A stretch of 64,000 nucleotides of DNA from a bacterium endosymbiont of Escarpia laminata (GTDB taxonomy: Bacteria; Pseudomonadota; Gammaproteobacteria; Chromatiales; Chromatiaceae). The translations under genes and the position numbers were made by a program. Each line of letters opens with the position of its first letter. Position 1 is the stretch's first letter. Below the pieces are notes generated by a model, which saw nothing but the letters and a program-made list of their open reading frames with translations, was not told the origin of the DNA and ran no database searches. Location: assembly GCA_003660235.1 (NCBI GenBank), contig QGON01000069.1, positions 1 to 64,000 of the forward strand, read 5' to 3'. Shown piece by piece: positions 37,127 to 46,634 of the stretch.

Positions 37127-39571
37127 GTGCTGCACCCCAGACCACCCTATTTTTCAATCCTCATTATCTCAGCTGCAGCGCTGGCCTATGAAGTGCTGCT
37201 GATGCGGCTCTTTTCGATTATTCAGTGGCATCATTTTGCTTACATGGTGATCAGCCTGGCGCTGCTGGGCTATGGCGTTAGTGGCACTTTTCTTTTTCTC
37301 ACGCGGCAATGGTTGATACCCCGGTTCGCGGAGGCTTTCGTTGCCAATACCACGCTTTTCGGGCTCAGCAGTATTGGCTGCTATATGCTGGCCCAACAGA
37401 TCCCATTTAACATCCTGGAGATAGTCTGGGATCCTGATCAGTGGCTATTCCTGTTGCTGAACTATCTGTTACTGATTGTTCCATTTTTCTTTGCCGCCAA
37501 TGCGATTTGCCTCAGTTTTATCAAGTTCAATCAGCAGATTCCAAAGATTTATGCGTTCGACCTCACAGGTGCCGGACTGGGTGCGCTGGGTGTGATCATC
37601 GCGCTCTATCTGCTGAAACCATCCGGTGTTCTGCAACTGATAGCTGTTACTGGTCTGCTGGCATCAGTCGTTGCTGCGTTTGAGAGCCGTATAGCGCAGC
37701 GCAAGCGGGTGGCTGTCATTCTGCTGGCGCTCATGTTGCTGCCGGAGCAGTGGCTAGTGCCGAATATGTCGGAATACAAAGCCCTCAATCAGACACTGCG
37801 TATCAGCGGCACCATGGTGAAGGAGGAGCACAGCAGTCCTCTTGGTCTGGTGACACTGTTGGAGAGCCGGGAAATCCCGCTACGCCTGGCCCCCGGCATG
37901 AGTCTGAACAGCAGCGTTGAACCCCCTCCCCAGTTCGGCCTGTTTGTCGATGGTGATGGCCCCGGTGCCATCACCCGCTATGACGGTAACAGGGAGTCAC
38001 TGGTTTATCTCGATTACCTGGTATCGGCCCTGCCTTATCATCTCAGAGAGATAGGAAAGGTTCTGATCATGGGTATGGGGGGTGGCAGTGACATATTGCA
38101 GGCTGAATTCTTTGGCGCTGATCAAATCGATGCCGTGGAGGTGAATCCGCAAATTGCCAGCCTGTTCCAACACGCCTATGGCAGCTTCTCCGGATGGTCT
38201 TTGTTGCAGGAGAAAATCCGGATCCATATCTCAGATGCACGGGGATTCGTTGCCGGCAGCCGGGAGCAGTACGACCTCATTCAACTCTCGCTGCTGGATT
38301 CAGATGCCGCTTCATCAGCTGGGCTCTATGCGCTCAATGAAAGCTATCTCTATACCCGTGAGGGGATAATGGCGTATCTGGATCACTTGCGGGAGGGTGG
38401 TCTGCTTTCGATAACCCGCTGGGCCAAACTGCCACCCAAGGGTGGGCTGAAACTCTTTGCCACGGCTGTCGAAGCACTGCGCCTGTCCGGTGTTTCAAAC
38501 CCAGGTGATCAGCTGGTCATGATCAGGGGATGGAATACCACGGCGCTGGTGGTCAAAAACGGCCCATTTACTGAACAGGAGATACGCCAGTTGATCTCAT
38601 TTTGTGATGCCCGGTCATTTGATCTGGTTTTCTATCCAGGCATCACTACGGAGCAGATCAACACTTATAATATTCTACAGGAACCGTACTACTATCAAGG
38701 TGTCACGGCACTGCTTGGAGATGAACCGGCACGTTTTATTTCCGACTATAAGTTCGATATCCGTCCAGCCACCGATGACCGGCCCTATTTTTTTCATTTC
38801 TTCAAATGGTCGACTCTTCCCGAGATCCTGCGGCTGTACAGACAAGGTGGGGTAACCTTACTGGATCTTGGTTATCCGGTGCTGATTCTTACCCTGTTGC
38901 AGGCGCTGTTCGCCAGTCTCGTTTTGATACTGTTGCCGCTCTGGTTTTTGAAGAGAGAGAAGAGAAAAATAGAGAAGAACTATCCATGGAAGGTAGTGAC
39001 CTATTTTACGGCTATCGGCCTCGCCTTCCTGTTTATAGAGATCGCCTTTATTCAGAAATTCACGCTCTTTCTCGCCCACCCTATTTACGCTGTTGCCGTT
39101 GTTCTTTGTGGTTTTCTGGTCTTTTCAGGCATTGGCAGTCATTATGCAGGGCACCTGCTCGAGCAGGGGCGAAACAGGCCGCTTCCGCCAGTTATCCTGA
39201 CTCTCGGGGTAATCGCTCTGGGCTACCTGTGGCTGCTGCCACCCCTGTTCACCTGGTTGGCAGCCCTGCCGGATGTGGCAAAGGTGGTGATCACCCTGAT
39301 ACTGATAGCACCCCTGGCATTCTGCATGGGGATGCCATTCCCGCTGGGATTGGCTCATGTTGCCGGATATGCCCCTCATCTGCTGCCCTGGGCATGGGGT
39401 GTCAATGGCTGCGCTTCTCTAATAAGTGCCATTCTGGCAACCTTGCTGGCGATCCATCTGGGCTTTACCTGGGTGATTCTGCTTGCTGTATTGCTCTATA
39501 GCCTGGCGGCATTGCTGGAGTTGCATATCGTTCCTTGGGGACAGACCATTATCGGGCGCAAAGTCAACTAA
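37127..39571 (+). CDS. Polytopic membrane protein with spermidine-synthase-like domain
   Basis: The 814-residue protein has about six membrane segments (residues about 5-220), then a spermidine-synthase-like Rossmann domain with GMGGGSDILQAEF and IDAVEVNPQI, and then another group of about six membrane segments (from about 585). Such fusions belong to a broad group of membrane 'spermine/spermidine synthase domain' proteins whose substrates are unknown. It starts with GTG after AGGG and is probably cotranscribed with the exported Pcm-like gene. It may be an aminopropyl- or methyl-transfer enzyme at the membrane. Confidence 0.8.
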   Translation: MLHPRPPYFSILIISAAALAYEVLLMRLFSIIQWHHFAYMVISLALLGYGVSGTFLFLTRQWLIPRFAEAFVANTTLFGLSSIGCYMLAQQIPFNILEIVWDPDQWLFLLLNYLLLIVPFFFAANAICLSFIKFNQQIPKIYAFDLTGAGLGALGVIIALYLLKPSGVLQLIAVTGLLASVVAAFESRIAQRKRVAVILLALMLLPEQWLVPNMSEYKALNQTLRISGTMVKEEHSSPLGLVTLLESREIPLRLAPGMSLNSSVEPPPQFGLFVDGDGPGAITRYDGNRESLVYLDYLVSALPYHLREIGKVLIMGMGGGSDILQAEFFGADQIDAVEVNPQIASLFQHAYGSFSGWSLLQEKIRIHISDARGFVAGSREQYDLIQLSLLDSDAASSAGLYALNESYLYTREGIMAYLDHLREGGLLSITRWAKLPPKGGLKLFATAVEALRLSGVSNPGDQLVMIRGWNTTALVVKNGPFTEQEIRQLISFCDARSFDLVFYPGITTEQINTYNILQEPYYYQGVTALLGDEPARFISDYKFDIRPATDDRPYFFHFFKWSTLPEILRLYRQGGVTLLDLGYPVLILTLLQALFASLVLILLPLWFLKREKRKIEKNYPWKVVTYFTAIGLAFLFIEIAFIQKFTLFLAHPIYAVAVVLCGFLVFSGIGSHYAGHLLEQGRNRPLPPVILTLGVIALGYLWLLPPLFTWLAALPDVAKVVITLILIAPLAFCMGMPFPLGLAHVAGYAPHLLPWAWGVNGCASLISAILATLLAIHLGFTWVILLAVLLYSLAALLELHIVPWGQTIIGRKVN

Positions 39572-39596
39572 GTGTCTGTTCTAAGCGAGAAGTAAG

Positions 39597-39696
39597 AATT
39601 CACCAGAGCCGCCCGTAAACGGTCCATCCCTGTACCACTCCTCGTGGCGATGGTGGTCTTGATAGCAATGGGACGGTGGGCCAATAGCTCTGAATT
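39597..39696. repeat. Imperfect inverted repeat between convergently spaced + strand genes
   Basis: AATTCACCAGAGC (39597-39609) pairs with GCTCTGAATT (39687-39696) with a 3-nt bulge. The interior has further partial pairing (GGTCC with GGGCC-like parts). It may be a terminator-like or structured element. There is no T-run directly after it. Confidence 0.3.
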
Positions 39697-39814
39697 TTAG
39701 GAAAAAGGGCGTTTCTTCTTCCCACTCCCCTAAATCCCATTAAATATTCTCATCAATCCCTTTATTTTTAATTGGTTAGCAGTCATTATTAAGAAATCAT
39801 CTAATATTTAGCTT

Positions 39815-42268
39815 ATGGCCCTGAAGAAAACATCAAAAAAGGATCTCCAGACAAGGCTTGACCAGCTCAAGGAGAAGGTCGAGACGATAACCATGCGTCT
39901 CGACCGGCAGTCCTATGCCCACAGTAAACTCAAGGGCAAGGTCAAGTACCTTTGGCGCGACGCCAGCGATCTGTTGGGGGTACGGGCCAGCCTGCAGTCT
40001 CAATTGCAGGGACTCGCTGATGCGAATGAAGGATTGCCGTACAAGTGTCAGCTATTGCAAGAGGCGGATGATCGGCTCGAACAACAGCAAACCGACCTTG
40101 CCCAAACCCTCTCATCGATTCAACAACAACTGGATGCGCTGCAGCGGGATAATGACCTGGGGGGTGAATTGGCATCCCAGGGGCAACGCCAGCAGGAGCT
40201 AGTACAGGTCACCGAAGGCCTGGCCGCCAAACTACAGGATCTGGAGGTGAGCACCTCACTGGTGGAGCGTGCCGGTGATGAGCTGGAGACGCGCGTCAAC
40301 ACCCTGGAGAGCAGTGCCTCAGAGATCCTCAATCGACAGTCGGAACTGGACGAACTCGCCCGCGGGCTGAATGATCATGCGGAGGTTTTGCCCGCTCTAC
40401 AGGAGCACCTGGATAAACTGGCTTCTGACCTCAATACTCTGTGGGACAATGCAGATGGCATGGGTGTCAGCCTGAAACAACAGACCCACATCACCACACT
40501 GCTGGGTCAGTCTCGCGATGATTTGGCCGACCGGACCGGGGCATTGGAAAACGAGCTCCGCACGTTAGCAGAACAGCAGTCACAGCATCTCAGCCCGCTA
40601 TCAGACAAGATGGTCAGGCTTCAGAAGGAACTGGATCACCTCTCCAGCCAAACCAAAGACTTGCTGGCCAGCGATAATGACACCCGGCTGCACGACTTGG
40701 AAGAGACCACTTCACGGGTGGAACGTGCCGGGGATGAGATCCAGGCACGCACCGAAACACTGGAAAGCAGTGCCGCCGAGTTATCCAGCCAGCTGCAGGC
40801 TATGGAACGGCAGTTATCAGAACTGGTGGGAGGAGCCGGCAGCCCTAAATCGGACGAGGTGGAACTGGTCGATCTGTGCCGCACCCTTGAGCAGCAACTC
40901 AACGGATTAAAGTCTAAACAGTCGGCCAACCATTCCCTCCTCGAAGAGTTTCTCAGCCGCACCTGTGGCTTGGAGAAGGCTGCGGTTACCCAGACGGAAC
41001 ATACCGATACCTTCTCCAACCGGCTCGCCACACTGACCGAAGAGTTGCACGGGCTGCTGGCTTTGGAAACAGATCGCCGGCTCGACGATCTGGAACTGCG
41101 GAACAACACCCTTGAGCAGACCCTGCAAGGAGAACGGGGACGCATCAGCGAGCTGGAGCAAGTCGGTGTGTCGCTCAACGAACAGCTTAACTCGGCCGTC
41201 ACCGATACCGGGGCCTTAGAAGAACGGATCAACACACTGGGCACTGGCAGCGAACGGCTCAACAACGAGATTGATCGTCTGGATGGTGAGTTTCAGGAGC
41301 TCAACAGAAGCATGCAAGAACAACTGCATGCCCACGACGCCCGGCTGCTGGAACAGCAGCAGCAGCTTGACGACGTCGTTGTCCTCTACAGCGAACCGAC
41401 TGACAACATAAATAGCCGGCTGGATGGTCTGGACAACGCGCATCTGGCACTGCAGGAGAAGAGTGAAACCCTGCAGGTGCAACAGGCGCAGCAGAATGAT
41501 GAGACCCAAGGCCTGAAGCAGCGATCGCTGTTGCTGTTGATGATGTTGCTGCTGATCACCGCTATTGTCGGCTTTCTGCTGTTCAGGGATTCCACGACCC
41601 CCGAGGAGCCGCAGCAGGTCGACAAGGCGGAATCGGCCGTCACCAGGGAACTTGCCACCGATTCTACAAAGCTCGAAAACGAGGTGGCCGAGTTGCGACA
41701 GGGGCTGTCCCAACTGGGGGATTCAGTAGTGCAGGTCACCCACTCGGTGGATGAGATCAAGGCCAGCGTGGACCCCGAGCTGCCCGGCAAGGTTAATCGA
41801 CTGACGGATAACCTTGAGACCCTGAGCCAGGAAAACCTGCAGAAACAGCAGGAGAGCGCCAGGCTGAAAACATCTCAGCAGCAGGTGCAGGCAGAGCTGG
41901 ATAAAATAGCCGGCAAAGTAAAGGCCCTGGAACGGACCACCCCAAACCTGATGGTCATGGCCGCTGCCCAGACTCCGGAGGGCCGGCAGTGGATAAAGGC
42001 TCAGCAACTGGGCCATTTTACCCTGCAGGTGGTTGGGGTTCACAAGCGGGAATCCCTGGCGCGATTCATCAGGCAGCAAGGTATCGAGGCCGACAGCGCT
42101 ATCTACCACACCGAACACCAGGGACAAAAATGGTACGTCTTGTTCTATGGAACCCATGAAACCCTGGAACAGGCGAAGGCAGCCACCAGGCAGTTACCCG
42201 CAGACCTCGCTGCTTACAAGCCCTGGATTCGCCAGATCCCTGAGACCGGTGGACTCTTTCCGCTTTGA
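39815..42268 (+). CDS. Large coiled-coil membrane protein with C-terminal SPOR domain
   Basis: The 817-residue protein is almost entirely heptad-rich coiled coil up to residue about 565. Repeated blocks such as LVERAGDELETRVNTLES and RVERAGDEIQARTETLES show internal duplication. One membrane helix (LLLLMMLLLITAIVGFLLF, about 570-588) and a further coiled coil follow. A SPOR-like domain ends the protein (FTLQVVGVHKRESLARFI to ATRQLPADL). SPOR domains bind denuded glycan at the septum, and the layout recalls DamX, though this N-terminal coil is much longer. It likely acts in cell division or envelope organisation. A long AT-rich leader precedes the ATG. Confidence 0.8.
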   Translation: MALKKTSKKDLQTRLDQLKEKVETITMRLDRQSYAHSKLKGKVKYLWRDASDLLGVRASLQSQLQGLADANEGLPYKCQLLQEADDRLEQQQTDLAQTLSSIQQQLDALQRDNDLGGELASQGQRQQELVQVTEGLAAKLQDLEVSTSLVERAGDELETRVNTLESSASEILNRQSELDELARGLNDHAEVLPALQEHLDKLASDLNTLWDNADGMGVSLKQQTHITTLLGQSRDDLADRTGALENELRTLAEQQSQHLSPLSDKMVRLQKELDHLSSQTKDLLASDNDTRLHDLEETTSRVERAGDEIQARTETLESSAAELSSQLQAMERQLSELVGGAGSPKSDEVELVDLCRTLEQQLNGLKSKQSANHSLLEEFLSRTCGLEKAAVTQTEHTDTFSNRLATLTEELHGLLALETDRRLDDLELRNNTLEQTLQGERGRISELEQVGVSLNEQLNSAVTDTGALEERINTLGTGSERLNNEIDRLDGEFQELNRSMQEQLHAHDARLLEQQQQLDDVVVLYSEPTDNINSRLDGLDNAHLALQEKSETLQVQQAQQNDETQGLKQRSLLLLMMLLLITAIVGFLLFRDSTTPEEPQQVDKAESAVTRELATDSTKLENEVAELRQGLSQLGDSVVQVTHSVDEIKASVDPELPGKVNRLTDNLETLSQENLQKQQESARLKTSQQQVQAELDKIAGKVKALERTTPNLMVMAAAQTPEGRQWIKAQQLGHFTLQVVGVHKRESLARFIRQQGIEADSAIYHTEHQGQKWYVLFYGTHETLEQAKAATRQLPADLAAYKPWIRQIPETGGLFPL

Positions 42269-42360
42269 TTGACTTTGGGACAGCTTGATGGCGAATTTTC
42301 GCGGTAGGGTTAAAGGCGCGAATCAAGTCGTGAAATTGGTACTCACCCACGGCTTTGGCT

Positions 42361-43029
42361 TCACTCCGACGGTTCCGGCCCCGCTTGCACTACCATTCCA
42401 AACTTTCGCGCTTGGGACATGAGACTTTCCACGGTAATGGTGCTTGCTGGGATGATGGGAAGGCCGGAGGCGTGCAGCATCCGGGCGGTCCAGACGTTGC
42501 AGGTGTTGAATAAATGGTAAACCTCTTTGGATAGATAGAAGCGGCTGTTTCCGTAGAGGCCGGGACCCAGTGACATGGTATTACCTGCCTCGTCCCTGGC
42601 GAAACTTTCCCCAATAGTGCGTGAGAGATGCTCAAAACCGGCAGAGGATAGCTCGATCTTAATGATCTCGCTAAAGGGGAAATAGGCAGGCACAGTGCCA
42701 TTGAAACCAACAATATGCAGGACGCTGGCGGTAGGCAACAGACCCGCCTTGAGGATGATTCCCATGTGGGAATCCGGTGTCTGGTAGTAATCCTTATCTC
42801 CCCAGCCCACCTCTAGATATTGTGCATCGGGAAAATCCTCCGGTACTGGCCAGATGCTGTCGGGGAGGTCGGTGCGTCGCAACACAATTCCGGCGTGCCA
42901 GCCGTGGCTCACCAGAAAAATCGTATGGCTCGGCTCGCTTTCACTCGGCGCGGGTGCATCCCTGACCGGCGCTGCACAGGCGCAGCAGCTGGCAGCGAGG
43001 AACAGGATCCAGATTCGAATCCTGCTCAT
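42361..43029 (-). CDS. DUF2459 family lipoprotein
   Basis: The 222-residue protein starts MSRIRIWILFLAASCCACAA, a lipoprotein-type signal peptide with the lipobox Cys around residues 15-18. The mature domain shows DUF2459 features: FLVSHGWHAGIVL, YLEVGWGDKDYYQ, GLYGNSRFYLS and FNTCNVWTARML. The CNxW motif and a His in SHGWHAG suggest a cysteine-hydrolase-like site, but no activity is known to me. I moved the start to the ATG at 43029 so that the signal peptide is at the N-terminus. It lies on the same strand as the GAK-like block but is 222 bp away. Confidence 0.82.
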   Translation of the reverse strand: MSRIRIWILFLAASCCACAAPVRDAPAPSESEPSHTIFLVSHGWHAGIVLRRTDLPDSIWPVPEDFPDAQYLEVGWGDKDYYQTPDSHMGIILKAGLLPTASVLHIVGFNGTVPAYFPFSEIIKIELSSAGFEHLSRTIGESFARDEAGNTMSLGPGLYGNSRFYLSKEVYHLFNTCNVWTARMLHASGLPIIPASTITVESLMSQARKFGMVVQAGPEPSE

Positions 43030-43251
43030 TCCTGCGGTGTTGTTACAGTTGCGACTTTGCTCATTGCAGGCGCTTATCCAATATCCCAATTCATGTTGGC
43101 CACCCAGGCATGGGGCGGTTGATTTAGCGGGACTTTCGCTTCGCTCTCCCTAGCGCGCAGCGCACGAAGGTAAAAGATTGATTAGCAATAAATTTTCTTC
43201 GTGTACTTTGTGCGCTTCGTGGTTAGATATGGGTTTCCGGATAGACACTAC

Positions 43252-43530
43252 TTAACGGCGCGAACGTACCGACAGGGATTTATCCTTCTTTTCCGACGGT
43301 TCATCCACCTGCCAACTGATACGCATGTTGATCCGGTGCCGGCCTTGCCGCTTGGTTGCGGTTAGTTTGAACTGCAAAAGACCTTCCGGTTCCATCACGA
43401 TCTCGCCATCTGCATCGCTGAAGCTGAGATGTCCCTCTTTGAGGCCCTGGCTAATGGACTTGAGCAGGTCACGGATGGCTTTTGTGTCCTGCAGTGATTC
43501 GTGCCTGAAGCTTTTTCCATCGGTTCTCAT
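43252..43530 (-). CDS. Amphi-Trp domain protein of the GAK-like cluster
   Basis: This 92-residue protein has the amphi-Trp pattern: an N-terminal helix (ETKAIRDLL-like segment DTKAIRDLLKSISQGL), an E-rich strand pair (EIVMEPEGLLQFKLTATKR) and an end with RISWQV. Amphi-Trp proteins are small and uncharacterised and are often encoded beside GAK genes. The start overlaps the metallophosphoesterase stop by 4 bp, so it is the last gene of the operon. The basic C-terminus (SVRSRR) may aid contact with RNA or an acidic partner, which is inference. Confidence 0.7.
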   Translation of the reverse strand: MRTDGKSFRHESLQDTKAIRDLLKSISQGLKEGHLSFSDADGEIVMEPEGLLQFKLTATKRQGRHRINMRISWQVDEPSEKKDKSLSVRSRR

Positions 43531-44924
43531 GCGGTTCGATTTCCTCGTATAGGCTTGTGATGCTTACCCGCAGCTTTGCGTGCCTTGCGTCTTTTTTTCA
43601 CCAAGGCCTGCGGCTCGAAGACTTTGATGTTGGGGTAGTCGTTGCTGATGCCCAGTACCTGGCCCTCGGGACGGAAGATGGTTACTGAGGCACCGTGTCC
43701 CGTCAGGCCCTCCTTGCTGCGCGTGTTGCGATCCAGGGATGTGTCGCATTCAAAGTTGATCATACCTTTGCGCAGCATGATTCGTTGGCCGTGCAGCAGG
43801 TTGCGGTGACCGTGTACGAGGGCGTGGATACCCTTGCGGTGCATCAGATCCACGCCGTAGGGTGTGAATGGCATATCCACTGGCCGGTATTTGGTACGCA
43901 GGGTGTTTGCCAGCGAGCCGTAGTAGAAGGCAAAGGGATCGTTCCAGGCATCGTGGCGGAACTGACGGTTTAGGTAACATATGTCGTGATCGGTGATCAG
44001 GCGGCAGATATGATCATTCAACCCAGCATGGATGAAGAGAAAAGCGCCCTCCCGGTGGGCCAGGCGCAGCTTGCGGTAGAACCAGGCAAATTCACCCTTG
44101 GGATGCAGAAAAATCTCCTGGAACTTGAGTGCCGCTGCATAGACGGTGCGCAGTGACAAGCCGATGTCCTCACACCCCTGAGTGAACTGCTGCACCTTCT
44201 CTTTCAAACGGTGCATTTCTTTGTTGATGCCGGCCTCCGGCATCATCCATTCGGCCCGCATGGGGAATTCATCAAACCATTTTTTCGAGGGAAACAGTCG
44301 TTGCCTGCATTCACGTGTTTTGGGTATTCCACGTAACCTGTACGAGTCCTTGAGGTACTCTTCGGCGATCTCCTTAAGCAGTGGTATGGCCTTAGGGCCC
44401 ATGCGCACAAAAAAATGTTCGATACGTGGGTCGTGGTTTCCATCCACTGCGCGCATACCGATCATTGTACGGATATCGTGGTTGCCGGCCAGTACTGAGA
44501 TCTTGGCTCCCCGTTTCTTCAGCCTATGGATGCTGCGTAGCAGGCGCAATACGCTGGGGCCCTTATCAAAACAGTCACCACCGATCAGGATGCGGCCCTT
44601 GCGAGCGGCTTTGGTGAGTTTGTAGTCCTTGTCTCGTGTGCCGGTTTTCCTGATCAGCCCGGATGCCACCAGTGATGCGTGGAATGCCTCGGTATCGGCA
44701 TGCAGATCACAGATAAAATATAGTGGCCGTTTAGGCCATTTCCATGGCGCCTGCTCAATCAGTTGGCCCAGCACCTCGATACGTGCGGCTTGCTTGGCGG
44801 TTTCCTTCGCAAAGGAGTGGTGTTTGCCGAGCAGCCAGGATTCACCCTGGGCGGGTAATTTTGGTTGCAGCCAGCGTTGGCCCTGGTAATCGGGTATGTG
44901 TTTGATAGCTGCGCGCTGTTTCAT
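43527..44924 (-). CDS. Calcineurin-like metallophosphoesterase of the GAK-like cluster
   Basis: The 465-residue protein has the metal-binding motifs of this superfamily: CDLHAD (72-77), GGDCFDKGP (115-123), GNHD (147-150) and a later HGHR near 372. Long segments between GNHD and HGHR make it larger than simple phosphoesterases, and the basic C-terminus (KKRRKARKAAGKHHK) is unusual. It probably hydrolyses a phosphomonoester or nucleotide; the substrate is unknown. It lies between the histidine phosphatase and amphi-Trp genes. The size and regions downstream of GNHD recall bacterial fructose-1,6-bisphosphatase class III, which uses the same fold, but I cannot assign that activity. Confidence 0.78.
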   Translation of the reverse strand: MKQRAAIKHIPDYQGQRWLQPKLPAQGESWLLGKHHSFAKETAKQAARIEVLGQLIEQAPWKWPKRPLYFICDLHADTEAFHASLVASGLIRKTGTRDKDYKLTKAARKGRILIGGDCFDKGPSVLRLLRSIHRLKKRGAKISVLAGNHDIRTMIGMRAVDGNHDPRIEHFFVRMGPKAIPLLKEIAEEYLKDSYRLRGIPKTRECRQRLFPSKKWFDEFPMRAEWMMPEAGINKEMHRLKEKVQQFTQGCEDIGLSLRTVYAAALKFQEIFLHPKGEFAWFYRKLRLAHREGAFLFIHAGLNDHICRLITDHDICYLNRQFRHDAWNDPFAFYYGSLANTLRTKYRPVDMPFTPYGVDLMHRKGIHALVHGHRNLLHGQRIMLRKGMINFECDTSLDRNTRSKEGLTGHGASVTIFRPEGQVLGISNDYPNIKVFEPQALVKKRRKARKAAGKHHKPIRGNRTA

Positions 44925-44945
44925 GTCCGGGGTTTGTTGTTATTA

Positions 44946-45635
44946 TCAGTCGGTATAGGCATCGCCGCCGCGTACCTTCCACTCACCGGCTATCTGCCGC
45001 CAGCTTCCATCCGGCAGGTTCTCCAGAAACACCGGCCGACCATGATACATGCTCAGTGCGGCAATCTGATCGAAGGCCAGCACACCCAGATGATGGGCGG
45101 CGTGGCGAAACGCCGCACCGTGGCCGACGAATAGTTTGAGCCGGTCGACTGTATCGTTTGCAGACAGTTCTGCCATGCGTTCACGCAGGTGACTCGCCAC
45201 CCGTGCACCCGCCTGCATGAGAGATTCGGCTCCCTGCAGTGGCAGGCAGTAGTGGCTATTGGATTTCCAGTCCGGCGGTGCCTCCGGGTAACGTGGATCC
45301 TGCTGCAGGATTTTTTCGATCTCGGCCACGCTGAGGTTGGCCAGGCAACCCATGCCTCGTTCGGCCAAGGCGTCGAAGGAATCCACGGTTGCTTCTGGGG
45401 TGACCAGCGTCTCAGCGATAATCTGTGCAGTCTGCCAGCCGCGCAGCATCCGGGAACTGTCGATGACAGGTGCAAGCTGCCAGTTGTGTTGCAGCAGCCT
45501 ATCCTGCACTTCCTTGGCTGCCTGCTGGGCGTGTTCCTTGCCAGCCGCGTTCAGTGGGTAGGGTTGGTGGGCGCTGGGGGCTCCCGACCGCTGGTGATAA
45601 TCACCGTGTCGGATGAGTGCGGCGATTCGCCTCAT
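44946..45635 (-). CDS. Histidine phosphatase family protein
   Basis: The 229-residue protein starts MRRIAALIRHGDYHQR, with the catalytic RHG motif (residues 9-11), and has FVGHGAAFRHAAHHLG later with the second His. These are the two arms of the phosphoglycerate-mutase/SixA fold. The start codon overlaps the SixA-Nudix stop (ATGA). A longer frame upstream lies over that gene and is not needed. Having two histidine phosphatases next to a kinase suggests removal of phosphoryl groups from His or small molecules. Confidence 0.82.
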   Translation of the reverse strand: MRRIAALIRHGDYHQRSGAPSAHQPYPLNAAGKEHAQQAAKEVQDRLLQHNWQLAPVIDSSRMLRGWQTAQIIAETLVTPEATVDSFDALAERGMGCLANLSVAEIEKILQQDPRYPEAPPDWKSNSHYCLPLQGAESLMQAGARVASHLRERMAELSANDTVDRLKLFVGHGAAFRHAAHHLGVLAFDQIAALSMYHGRPVFLENLPDGSWRQIAGEWKVRGGDAYTD

Positions 45636-46609
45636 GTCTCGGACAAGGCTCCTAGCTGCCTGGCCAGTGCTTTCACCAGTGGCGCCAGCTCTGCTTGCTT
45701 GAGACGCTTGGCCGCCTGTTTCGGTGTTACCCACTGGCGGCCCCGATGGCTCTCTTCCCACTCATGCTCCGGGATCTCACGGGTTACGCGCATGGGGTAG
45801 ACCTTCACGGTGCAGGTCGCACCCCATTTCTGATAACGGTAGCTGCCCAGGACTGTGTCGCCGACTTCACCTTCCACACCCGCTTCCTCCCAAGCCTCTT
45901 GGGCGGCGGATTCACGCGGTGAGAGGCCAGGCTCTTTGATGCCCTTGGGCACTACAAAGTGTTTTTTCTTGCTGGACAGGATGACCAGTATTTGCGGCTC
46001 ACCCCTATATATACGGTAGGGAATCACTGAGGACTGGCTATAGTAGTAGGCAGGTCGGTCGCGCAATTCATTGCCGTGGGGTGCGGGGTAGGGGAACTTC
46101 TCCTGCAGGCTGCCGGGTCGGATGATGGAGACGACTTCGGCGCAGCCTGCTTGTAGCTGGCGCCAGTCATCCGGCATGGTCAGACGGGCCAGAGTGGCGG
46201 TGGGCAGCAGTTTGCCGTCTGCCGGGTTATCGATAGGCTTGTTGCTGAGGTGCAGCAGCAGCATTTCCAACCCGGGGTTATGACCTACCAGCATGACCCG
46301 CCGGGCTTGGCTCGGACATTCATGCAGTACGCTCAGCAGGGCGCTGAGGCCTGCCTCGTAGATCCGTTGATCCTTGTGGATAGTCTTGGGATCCATGCCC
46401 ATGGCCTTGCAGGTCTTTTGAGTGGTGACCAGAGCCCGTTCCGCTGGTGAACTGATGATGTGGTCCGGCAACAGATCCTGCTGCCAGAGCCATACGCCCA
46501 TGCGCTGGGCACTGCGCTTGCCCCGGTCCGTAATGGGCCGATGGAAATCGGCCTCGCCCTGGCTCCAGTCGGATTTGCCGTGCCGCAGGATCAGCAGTTC
46601 AGTTGTCAT
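45632..46609 (-). CDS. SixA-type phosphohistidine phosphatase fused to a Nudix domain
   Basis: The 325-residue protein has an N-terminal SixA-like domain (LLILRHGKSDWSQGEADFHRP, 5-25 in part; MLVGHNPGLEMLL near 105) and a C-terminal Nudix hydrolase domain. The Nudix box runs GIKEPGLSPRESAAQEAWEE and then AGVEG (about 227-250), and its G5E7REUxEE pattern is intact. Nudix domains of this type cleave inositol pyrophosphates, diadenosine polyphosphates or polyphosphate. SixA removes phosphate from phosphohistidine. The fusion points to a signalling or phosphate-metabolite role. It overlaps the next gene by 4 bp. Confidence 0.85.
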   Translation of the reverse strand: MTTELLILRHGKSDWSQGEADFHRPITDRGKRSAQRMGVWLWQQDLLPDHIISSPAERALVTTQKTCKAMGMDPKTIHKDQRIYEAGLSALLSVLHECPSQARRVMLVGHNPGLEMLLLHLSNKPIDNPADGKLLPTATLARLTMPDDWRQLQAGCAEVVSIIRPGSLQEKFPYPAPHGNELRDRPAYYYSQSSVIPYRIYRGEPQILVILSSKKKHFVVPKGIKEPGLSPRESAAQEAWEEAGVEGEVGDTVLGSYRYQKWGATCTVKVYPMRVTREIPEHEWEESHRGRQWVTPKQAAKRLKQAELAPLVKALARQLGALSET

Positions 46610-46634
46610 GGTCAGTCATGTCACCTATGCGTTT

